The notes under the pieces were generated by a model. It was not told the DNA's origin, made no database searches, and saw only the letters and a list, made by a program, of their open reading frames with translations. From Bacteroidales bacterium (GTDB taxonomy: Bacteria; Bacteroidota; Bacteroidia; Bacteroidales; Muribaculaceae): DNA of 13,443 nt. The number at the start of each line of letters is the position of its first letter. Position 1 is the stretch's first letter. Of this stretch, positions 1-6,280 are shown in pieces. The DNA lies in NCBI GenBank assembly GCA_004555955.1, contig SFJG01000069.1, positions 1-13,443 on the forward strand. The letters run 5' to 3'. Both the position numbers and the translations under genes were made by a program.

Positions 1-1
1 T

Positions 2-70
2 GAACTGGATATTTGGTCAAACGACTATTTTTTACAGATAGCCGACATGGTAGAGTTTGCCCCTATATAG
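2..70 (+). CDS. C-terminal end of an unidentified upstream gene (partial)
   Basis: The frame beginning at base 2 is open from the window edge and reads 22 residues, with the core LDIWSNDYFLQIADMVEF, before a TAG stop at 68-70. The mix of hydrophobic, aromatic and acidic residues looks like real protein, but 22 residues are too few to assign a family. If real, it is the tail of a plus-strand gene that ends about 105 nt before the AraC-type regulator. No clear terminator follows it. The alternative is a chance open frame at the edge. Confidence 0.4.
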   Translation, partial: ELDIWSNDYFLQIADMVEFAPI

Positions 71-175
71 ACAGAATGATGTCCTAAAAGTAGTTTCTTA
101 ATGAAATACGTTTTCAGATTAATACATTTATCTTAACACGAAGAAGTTGAGCTAAAGCGATAAATTTAAAATAAT

Positions 176-1066
176 ATGCAAGAGATTTTTCTCAATACCA
201 TACAGGATTTCAACAACTACCAAGGGGTGGAGACGCTTCATCCGCTGGTAAGCGTGGTGCATGTGGAGAACACTGAGCACATCAAGGAGTGTGTGATGCA
301 CTATGGCGTTTATGCCATCTATCTCAAGGAGAATAAAGGATGCAAGCTCTCTTATGGCCGCACTCCCTACGACTTCGACGAGATGACCGTGACAAGCTTT
401 GCCCCGGGGCAGGTGGTGAATGTCGAACCAAACCCTGATGTGCCGTTTGCTAAGTTCACAGCCTTGGTATTCCATCCTGACTTGCTCAACCGTACAGCAT
501 TGGGCAGGCAGATAAGCCGCTACGAGTTCTTCGGCTATTCCGCCACGGAGGCTTTGCATCTCTCTGCTCAGGAAGTGGAAGTCTTTCGCGGTGTGCTTGC
601 CATGATAGAACAGGAACTGCACAGCGCCATAGACAAGCATACCCGCGAACTGATAGTCTCCAATATCGAGCTACTGTTGAACTATTGCCTTCGCTTCTAC
701 GACCGACAGTTTATCACCCGCGAGGAAATCAACCATTCTGTGGTGAAGAAATTCATAGGTCTGCTTGATGATTACATCGCAACAAAAGCCCTCCGGGATG
801 GTTTGCCCACAGTATCTTATTTTGCAGAAAAATGCTGCCTGTCCGGCGGATATTTCGGCAATCTGGTGCGTATGGAAACAGGTCGTACCGCCAAGGATAT
901 CATCTCCGACCATCTTCTTGCTCATGCCAAACAGCTGCTTAACGGTGAAGAGCTGACCATCACTATGATAAGCAATCGTTTAGGCTTCGACTATCCCCAG
1001 CATTTCGTCCGTTTCTTTAAGTCGCATACCGGCAAGACTCCTTCCGCATACAGGAATAATCTTTAA
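176..1066 (+). CDS. AraC/XylS-family transcriptional regulator
   Basis: This 296-residue protein has the usual AraC-family size and order. Residues 1 to about 170 form a beta-rich N-terminal domain of the cupin-like sensor type, and the last 100 or so form the double helix-turn-helix DNA-binding domain. The C-terminal half shows family hallmarks: a first HTH around 'FAEKCCLSGGYFGNLVR', a 'GRTAKDIISDHLLAHAKQLL' linker helix, and a second HTH with 'ISNRLGFDYPQHFVRFFKSH' leading to 'GKTPSAYR'. It probably activates or represses a nearby gene in response to a small molecule that I cannot identify. Its ATG follows an A/T-rich stretch with no Shine-Dalgarno site, normal for Bacteroidetes. Only a weak TAnnTTTG-like box (TACATTTA, 123-130) lies upstream. 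Serine codons are mostly TCC, TCT and AGC, unlike the TCG-rich genes that follow, so it may have a different history. Control of the downstream operon is possible but unproven. Confidence 0.93.
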   Translation: MQEIFLNTIQDFNNYQGVETLHPLVSVVHVENTEHIKECVMHYGVYAIYLKENKGCKLSYGRTPYDFDEMTVTSFAPGQVVNVEPNPDVPFAKFTALVFHPDLLNRTALGRQISRYEFFGYSATEALHLSAQEVEVFRGVLAMIEQELHSAIDKHTRELIVSNIELLLNYCLRFYDRQFITREEINHSVVKKFIGLLDDYIATKALRDGLPTVSYFAEKCCLSGGYFGNLVRMETGRTAKDIISDHLLAHAKQLLNGEELTITMISNRLGFDYPQHFVRFFKSHTGKTPSAYRNNL

Positions 1067-1120
1067 GTTTTTTTATTGCACGGGATTGACGTTGATGACG
1101 ATTACGAATCAATAACCACT

Positions 1121-1146
1121 AACCACTGCCTTTGGCGGTTTTGTTA
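1121..1146 (+). terminator. Possible terminator after the AraC-type gene
   Basis: ACTGCC (1125-1130) can pair with GGCGGT (1134-1139) across a TTT loop, with one T-G wobble. An alternative fold pairs AACC and GCC with GGC and GGTT around an ACT bulge. A T-rich tract follows. The stem is short, so this is only a modest candidate for ending the AraC-type transcript 55 nt after its stop. Confidence 0.3.
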
Positions 1147-1224
1147 GTTTTTGCTTTGCTTTTCGCTCGCCTTTGGGTACATTCGCTTCGTGCAAGATGG
1201 GCTGCATCTCGACAAAAGAAAATG

Positions 1225-1240
1225 TCAAAACAAGTTTTGA
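1225..1240. promoter_or_regulatory. Perfect 16-bp inverted repeat abutting the -33 box (candidate operator)
   Basis: TCAAAAC (1225-1231) and GTTTTGA (1234-1240) are exact reverse complements separated by AA. The repeat ends one base before the TTTG of the predicted promoter at 1241. That position fits a regulator-binding site next to RNA polymerase. The AraC-type protein upstream is one candidate binder, though AraC proteins more often use direct repeats. Dyad symmetry in an AT-rich leader can also arise by chance. Confidence 0.35.
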
Positions 1241-1272
1241 TTTGCTTTTGCTTTCGATTTGCACTATCTTTG
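1241..1272 (+). promoter_or_regulatory. Bacteroidetes-type promoter for the dGTPase-TIR operon
   Basis: TTTG at 1241-1244, a 20-nt spacer and TATCTTTG at 1265-1272 match the established Bacteroidetes vegetative promoter (TTTG, 19-21 nt, TAnnTTTG). Transcription would start near 1278-1280, giving a leader of about 20 nt before the ATG at 1300. GATTTGC occurs twice (1239-1245 and 1256-1262), a direct repeat across the promoter. No other convincing promoter is visible before the end of the TIR gene, so this one probably drives all five genes. Confidence 0.75.
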
Positions 1273-1299
1273 TACCTGATGAATAGCAAAAAAATAAAT

Positions 1300-2625
1300 A
1301 TGATGCAGTGGGACCGGCTGATATGCAGCAAGCGGTTGGGTATGGAACGCTACCGCAGTACGCAGGCGCAGTCGCGCAGTGACTTCCAGCGCGATTTCGA
1401 CCGCCTTGTTTTTTCGTCGCCGTTCCGCCGCTTGCAGAACAAAACGCAGGTTTTCCCCTTGCCGGGAAGCATTTTCGTGCACAACCGATTGACGCACAGT
1501 TTGGAGGTGTCGTCGGTGGGCAAATCGCTTGCCAATGAGGTGTGTGTGCGGCTTGCTCCGAAATATACGGGCACCGACGTCGAAGCGAAGTTGCCTCACA
1601 TTGTGGAAATTGTCGGCTCGGCATGTTTGGCTCACGACATGGGAAATCCGCCGTTCGGTCACAGCGGAGAAAAGACCATTGCGACTTATTTCTCGGAAGG
1701 TCGCGGCATGGCGATTCGCCAAATGCTCAGCGACGACGAATGGGCTGACTTGGTGAATTTCGATGGCAATGCCAATTCTTTTCGTTTGTTGTCGCATCAG
1801 TTTCGCGGACGTCGCGAGGGTGGGTTGGCGATGACTTATTCGTCGCTCGCAGCGATTGTCAAATATCCGTATCGGTCTATCGATTCGCCTAAGAAAGGCA
1901 AATTCGGCTTCTTTACGTCGGAGGCTGAATGTTTTGCCGATGTGGCTCGCGAGTTGGGGCTTATTGAGTATAGCCCGTACGTCTATGCGCGCCACCCGTT
2001 GGTTTACCTTATGGAGGCAGCCGATGATATTTGCTACCAGATTATGGACATTGAAGATGCTCACAAACTCAAGATTCTCAGTTGTGATACCGTTTTAAAG
2101 CTCTTCATGAACTATTTCTGCGACGAGCGGCAGCAGCATATGCAGGCTGTGGTTGATTCTATCGACGACAACAATGAGAAAGTGGCGTATCTTCGTTCGT
2201 GCGTTATCGGCGAATTGGTGTCGGAGTGCGCGCAAGTGTTTGTCGACAGCGAGGAGCAAATTTTGTGCGGTGCGTTTTCGGGAAGCCTGATTGATAATAT
2301 CTCGGAGCTGCCGGGACAAGCATATGCCGCATGTAGTCATACGGCGTGGACAAAACTCTACAATTCGTCGGACGTGGTCGATATCGAACTCGCCGGCAAC
2401 CAGATTATCACGTTTTTGCTCGACCGACTTCTTGACGCGGTGATGAATCCCGATAAAAACTATTCGAAACTCTTGTTGAGCCGTGTGCCGCATCAGTACG
2501 ACACGTCGGCGCCTACGCTTTACGGCAAAATTCAGTCGGTGCTCGATCACATCTCGGGTATGACCGACGTTTATGCCCTTGACCTATTCAGAAAACTTAA
2601 CGGACTAAGCCTCCCGGCTGTCTAA
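1300..2625 (+). CDS. dgt: dGTPase-family HD-domain triphosphohydrolase
   Basis: The 441-residue product matches deoxyguanosinetriphosphate triphosphohydrolases, which cut dGTP (or other dNTPs) to deoxynucleoside and triphosphate in the cytoplasm. Visible motifs are the N-terminal 'SRSDFQRDFDRLVFSSPFRR' signature of the family, 'NRLTHSLEVSSVG' with metal ligand H66, 'CLAHDMGNPPFGHSGE' with the HD pair H112-D113, and the later 'AADDICYQIMDIEDAH' with an aspartate at 242/243. I chose the start at 1300. The frame is open back to 1132, but the predicted promoter overlaps that stretch, the ATG at 1279 would sit on the transcription start, and homologues begin just before 'W.xLI..KR'. It is the first gene of a five-gene cluster, with the TPM gene 12 nt downstream. 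It may be a housekeeping nucleotide-pool enzyme. dGTPases are also known to restrict phages by removing dNTPs, which fits the signalling genes behind it. The nucleotide specificity of this copy is not visible. Confidence 0.92.
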   Translation: MMQWDRLICSKRLGMERYRSTQAQSRSDFQRDFDRLVFSSPFRRLQNKTQVFPLPGSIFVHNRLTHSLEVSSVGKSLANEVCVRLAPKYTGTDVEAKLPHIVEIVGSACLAHDMGNPPFGHSGEKTIATYFSEGRGMAIRQMLSDDEWADLVNFDGNANSFRLLSHQFRGRREGGLAMTYSSLAAIVKYPYRSIDSPKKGKFGFFTSEAECFADVARELGLIEYSPYVYARHPLVYLMEAADDICYQIMDIEDAHKLKILSCDTVLKLFMNYFCDERQQHMQAVVDSIDDNNEKVAYLRSCVIGELVSECAQVFVDSEEQILCGAFSGSLIDNISELPGQAYAACSHTAWTKLYNSSDVVDIELAGNQIITFLLDRLLDAVMNPDKNYSKLLLSRVPHQYDTSAPTLYGKIQSVLDHISGMTDVYALDLFRKLNGLSLPAV

Positions 2626-2637
2626 CAACTTGATATT

Positions 2638-3903
2638 ATGAAGAAATTTCTAAATTTTATCGTTATTTTCGTTACTTCGTTGGTGCTCTCGTCGTATACC
2701 GTCGACGAGGTGCCTAATGTACATGTCAAGAATCGTAATTGCTATGTGACCAATCCCGACGGACTGCTTTCCGCTGAAGCGGAAGGAAAGCTGAACGTCA
2801 CACTCGGCAACATATGGCAGCAGACGTCTGCCGAACCTGTTGTTGTGATTATCAAAACAATTGGCGATGAGGACTATAACGATTTTGCCACGGCTCTTTT
2901 TACGAAATGGGGTATCGGTAAAAAAGATAAGGACAACGGTGTGTTGATACTTGTTGTCGACGACATCCACAAGGCGGTCATCCGTACGGGCTACGGCTCG
3001 GAAGGTTTGCTGCCCGACATCATTTGCGGTCGCATTATTCGCGACAAGATGGCGCCGCATTTCCGCGAAGGCGATTACGATAGCGGCATGCTCGAGGCGG
3101 TGAATTTTATGCACGAAATTTTGACCACGCCGGGGGCTGTCGAAGAGTTGAAATCGAAATACGAAAACGATGCGGCGCAGCAAGAAGACGACCCGGAAGA
3201 ACTATTTAAAGCCTTCGTCGCTTTAGCGCTTATTATTGGCTTTATCGGCTTTGTGTTTATTCTGATTATGCGCATTGTGTTGAGCGGAAAAGACTACTTT
3301 ACTCGCTATCAGACGATGGCGAAATTCCGCACTCCGCTTCTGATTATTACCTTCTTAACAATGGGAATGGCGTTGCCGGCATGGTTGTTAGTATTGTGGT
3401 CGATGCGTCGCTATCGCAATCACAAGCGTAAATGCCCGAATTGCGGGAAAAAGATGTTCAAGCTCAACGAACAGGAAGATAATAATTATCTCAATGCTGC
3501 GCAAAACGTTGAGGAACAACTCAATTCGGTCGACTACGACGTGTGGCTGTGCAAGCAGTGTGGCGAAGTCGACATCCTTCCGTATGTCAACAAAAAAACC
3601 GTCTACAAGGAGTGTCCGCAATGTCATGCACGTGCACTCCGTCTCGTTAGCAATCGCGTGATAAAGCAAGCTACGACGCGTGCTGCCGGCTGTGGTGTTA
3701 AGACTTATGCTTGTAAGGGTTGCGGACATCGTTACGAACAGCAGTATACGATACCGCGCCGTGACGACGACGATATTGCAGGAGGCTTGATTGCCGGTGC
3801 TGCTATCGGTGGCGCTCTTGGCAGCAGAGGCGGCGGAGGCTTTAGTGGCGGTAGTTTCGGCGGTGGTATGACCGGCGGTGGTGGTGCTTCCGGCGGTTGG
3901 TAG
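2638..3903 (+). CDS. TPM-domain membrane protein with zinc ribbons and Gly-rich tail
   Basis: The protein has 421 residues. Residues 1-19 look like a signal peptide or signal anchor. A TPM domain (YgcG/TLP18.3 family) spans about 36-160, with 'NPDGLLSAEAEGKLN' at its start, 'GKKDKDNGVLILVVDD' in the middle and a 'TGYGSEGLLPD' loop. Transmembrane helices lie at about 190-215 and 231-256. Two zinc-ribbon units follow, with cysteine pairs C266/C269, C305/C308, C326/C329 and C359/C362. The last 40 or so residues are very glycine-rich and end in GGW, as in other TPM membrane proteins. TPM domains have been linked to phosphatase activity and membrane-complex upkeep, but most bacterial members have no known role. 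It lies 12 nt after dgt and 27 nt before the RyR gene. Topology is unclear: a cleaved signal plus two helices would put the zinc ribbons outside, yet the basic stretch after helix 2 argues for inside. Confidence 0.88.
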   Translation: MKKFLNFIVIFVTSLVLSSYTVDEVPNVHVKNRNCYVTNPDGLLSAEAEGKLNVTLGNIWQQTSAEPVVVIIKTIGDEDYNDFATALFTKWGIGKKDKDNGVLILVVDDIHKAVIRTGYGSEGLLPDIICGRIIRDKMAPHFREGDYDSGMLEAVNFMHEILTTPGAVEELKSKYENDAAQQEDDPEELFKAFVALALIIGFIGFVFILIMRIVLSGKDYFTRYQTMAKFRTPLLIITFLTMGMALPAWLLVLWSMRRYRNHKRKCPNCGKKMFKLNEQEDNNYLNAAQNVEEQLNSVDYDVWLCKQCGEVDILPYVNKKTVYKECPQCHARALRLVSNRVIKQATTRAAGCGVKTYACKGCGHRYEQQYTIPRRDDDDIAGGLIAGAAIGGALGSRGGGGFSGGSFGGGMTGGGGASGGW

Positions 3904-3930
3904 AAAGGAGGTTTTAAAGCAATTATCATT

Positions 3931-4215
3931 ATGGATTATACACCAAAACCAATAGACACGTCGGCTGTTTCCCTTCCCGTTGAGCTGGAAACGCTCGTCG
4001 AACAGATGGCAAAAAACGTCCACGAAGTGTGGGCGCAAAAGCGTATCGAAGAAGGTTGGAAATATGGCGAAAAGCGCGACGACGAGTTGCGCTTGCATCC
4101 TTGTCTTGTCTCTTACGAACAACTACCGGAGATTGAGAAGGAATACGACCGTAGCACTGCGCTCGAAACGCTTAAACTGATTATAAAACTTGGTTTCACT
4201 ATCGAAAAACGTTAA
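3931..4215 (+). CDS. Stand-alone RyR (ryanodine receptor repeat) domain protein
   Basis: This 94-residue protein is almost entirely one RyR domain (Pfam RyR type). It opens with 'YTPKPIDTSAVSLPVELETL' (from Y3), continues with 'MAKNVHEVWAQKRIEEGWKY' (26-45) and 'GEKRDDELRLHPCLVSYEQL' (46-65), and ends with 'EKEYDRSTALETLKLIIKLG' (69-88). These match the family's P-x-P-x-D-T-S, N-x-H-E-x-W-A-x-x-R, GW-x-YG, HP-x-L-V-x-Y/F and conserved E-x-x-Y/D-R positions. RyR domains occur as repeats in animal ryanodine receptors and as single copies in bacteria, where their ligand is not established. There is no signal peptide or membrane segment, so it is probably cytosolic. The gene lies between the TPM gene and a channel that carries its own C-terminal RyR-like domain. 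It may be a soluble sensor, ligand sponge or regulatory partner of that channel; this is inference. A perfect AAAGGAGG sits 19 nt before the ATG, too far for normal use. Confidence 0.93.
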   Translation: MDYTPKPIDTSAVSLPVELETLVEQMAKNVHEVWAQKRIEEGWKYGEKRDDELRLHPCLVSYEQLPEIEKEYDRSTALETLKLIIKLGFTIEKR

Positions 4216-4230
4216 TACAAAGTTCGTGTT

Positions 4231-6276
4231 ATGAATAGGTGGAATAGATTCGTTTTTTGGATACTTCGAGCGCTTTCGAAAGGCGGTTTTCGCCCAATAG
4301 GTATCTTTGTCGGAATCAATATCGTGTTGGTTCTGATAATTTACGTACTGTGGTTTGTTTTTTCAGCCAGCGAAGATGCCTGGCAAATCGGCGGCGATGG
4401 AACTGATGACGATGGCATTATTCACGGATTTAAGTTTATCTTGGCTAATCTTATCCTCGACCCCGGCACGGCAGCTAACGTCCATGCTCGACACGCACTG
4501 CCTTCGCTGATTATTGCCTTTGTCGGACTCGTGTTTTTCAGCGGGCTGCTGATTTCCGTGTGGTGTAACACGGTGGAGCGTTTTGTCGACCGGTTTATGA
4601 AAGGCGAGATTGGCTTTCGCATGAAGAATCATTACGTAATTATGGGCTACCGTCCGGTGACTATTTCTTTGCTGCGCACGCTCTTTCAAAACAATCCGAA
4701 AGCGTATGTCCTTATCCAAACGATGAACGATGTCGAGAATGCACGACGCGAGGTGGTCAGCTCGTTGAAATTCGTCAGGGCGGACAAGCGCGTCGTTTTC
4801 CTCCACGGTAGCCGCACCGTCGAGAGCGACGTGGCTCGCCTATGGTTGAGCGATGCCTGCCAACTCTATATCGTTGGCGACGACCGCGACCCGCAGCACG
4901 ACTCGGAGAACTTCAAAGCCTTGCAGTTGGTTTACGAGCAACTTGCCGACAAGCCGGAAGAGAGCGCTCTTTTGCCTTGCTGGGCGTTGTTCGACAGCCA
5001 ATCGACATCGACTCCTTTCGAAATTGTCGACTTTGCCGACGAATGGCGTCGTCGCATTGATTTTAAGCCTATTAACTACTGCAACGAATGGGCGAAACGC
5101 GTCGTAGTCGACGGTTTTTATTACGGAAACGATGGTCAGCGTATACTTCTTCCTCGTCTCGAAGGCTGCGATTCTCTGCCTTACGATAGCGATAAACGCG
5201 TTCATTTCGTGATTGTCGGCATGAACAATATGGGCATCGCGCTCGGTGTTCAGGCTGCATTGTCGATGCACTTCCCCAACTTCGTACGCGATTCAAAATT
5301 GAAAACGCGTATAACCTTTATCGACGCGGAGATTGACAATGAAATAGAATTTTTCAAAGGTCGCTATTCCGGCTATTTTGACCTGAGCACATACTACTAC
5401 AACGACTTTTCGACCGATGATTCGGTGGCAATTCATCCCAAAGATAAGGGCTATCCTTACAGCGACTTCCTCGATGTTGAGTTCGAATTTGTCAAAGGTC
5501 GCATTGAGTCTGACAACGTGCGCAATTTGCTCGAGCAATGGGCTGCCGACGACGGTCAGCGGCTTTCGATAGCTATCTGCTTTTCTTCGCAACCTAACGC
5601 TTTGGCTGCTGCTCTTTATATGCCCGAAATAGTCTATTCAAAGAATATCCCCGTATTCGTTCGTCAGGAGCAATCCGACAATCTGCTTTCTGCTCTCAAG
5701 AGCAAACTCGAAGATAATGTCTACTGCAAATTCTCCAACTTGTATCCATTCGGAATGTTGGTCAATTGCTACCGCTTCAACAACGAAACGCAACAGATGG
5801 CAAAACTCGTCAATTATGCTTATTCGATTGCCGATAAGCTGACGTCGTTCCCTTGTGAACTCGACGAAGCCGCCGCCGAGCGCGAGTGGCAGGGCTCGAA
5901 GGTCTATCAACAGTGGTCGAGCATATATAGTGCAATGACCATCGGCTTACGATTCAACGCAGTTTTTAGCAAAGGTGTGGCAGATGTCGACGATGCCGAT
6001 TTGACCGACGACATAGTCGAATTGCTCGCTATGGTTGAGCACAATCGTTGGAATATGGAGAAACTCTTGTTGGGCTATCGAGCTGCAACTCGAGCCGAAC
6101 TCGACGAATTTGCCAAATCGAAATTGCGTCGCAAAATATTGAAAAATCAATACTACGTGCACGATTGCATTGTGCCTTTCGACAAATTGGACGATGGTGC
6201 GAAATATTATGACCGCTTAATCATCAAGATTGTCCCTTCGGCGATTCGGATTATAAAAAAATCAAGAAATTCTTAA
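4231..6276 (+). CDS. Two-TM RCK/Rossmann ion channel with C-terminal RyR-like domain
   Basis: The 681-residue protein has a helix at about 22-45, a re-entrant pore-like stretch at 66-82 containing 'LANLILDPGT', and a second helix at about 89-112. This is the layout of RCK-gated cation channels and resembles the plant CASTOR/POLLUX group. A Rossmann/RCK-like domain follows from N133 ('NHYVIMGYRPVTISLLRTL', then 'VFLHGSRTVESDVARLW' and 'QLYIVGDD'). A second Rossmann-like unit starts near 323 ('VHFVIVGMNNMGIALGVQAA', then 'RITFIDAEID'). The C-terminus (about 593-675) shows 'AMVEHNRWNMEKLLLGYR' and 'YYVHDCIVPFDKLDD', a diverged RyR domain of the kind fused to bacterial proteins. It is probably a homotetrameric inner-membrane channel gated by cytosolic ligands. 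Ion selectivity is not readable: the pore has DPG, not the TVGYG of K+ channels. It starts 15 nt after the RyR gene and ends 4 nt before the TIR gene, suggesting joint expression with both. Confidence 0.87.
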   Translation: MNRWNRFVFWILRALSKGGFRPIGIFVGINIVLVLIIYVLWFVFSASEDAWQIGGDGTDDDGIIHGFKFILANLILDPGTAANVHARHALPSLIIAFVGLVFFSGLLISVWCNTVERFVDRFMKGEIGFRMKNHYVIMGYRPVTISLLRTLFQNNPKAYVLIQTMNDVENARREVVSSLKFVRADKRVVFLHGSRTVESDVARLWLSDACQLYIVGDDRDPQHDSENFKALQLVYEQLADKPEESALLPCWALFDSQSTSTPFEIVDFADEWRRRIDFKPINYCNEWAKRVVVDGFYYGNDGQRILLPRLEGCDSLPYDSDKRVHFVIVGMNNMGIALGVQAALSMHFPNFVRDSKLKTRITFIDAEIDNEIEFFKGRYSGYFDLSTYYYNDFSTDDSVAIHPKDKGYPYSDFLDVEFEFVKGRIESDNVRNLLEQWAADDGQRLSIAICFSSQPNALAAALYMPEIVYSKNIPVFVRQEQSDNLLSALKSKLEDNVYCKFSNLYPFGMLVNCYRFNNETQQMAKLVNYAYSIADKLTSFPCELDEAAAEREWQGSKVYQQWSSIYSAMTIGLRFNAVFSKGVADVDDADLTDDIVELLAMVEHNRWNMEKLLLGYRAATRAELDEFAKSKLRRKILKNQYYVHDCIVPFDKLDDGAKYYDRLIIKIVPSAIRIIKKSRNS

Positions 6277-6280
6277 GACT

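Noticed and set aside
1132..1299. N-terminal extension of the dGTPase frame (56 extra codons)
   Set aside because: It overlaps the predicted promoter and palindrome, would lie upstream of the transcription start, and its translation does not resemble the family N-terminus.
3781..3900. Gly-codon repeats at the end of the TPM gene as a DNA repeat or CRISPR-like array
   Set aside because: The repetition is low-complexity coding for a glycine-rich tail, common in TPM proteins; there are no spaced identical repeats.
3388..4122. Long minus-strand frame opposite the TPM and RyR genes
   Set aside because: Thr/Ala-rich translation with no recognisable domain, lying antisense to two well-supported genes; a shadow of their codon pattern. 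The same holds for the other antisense frames.
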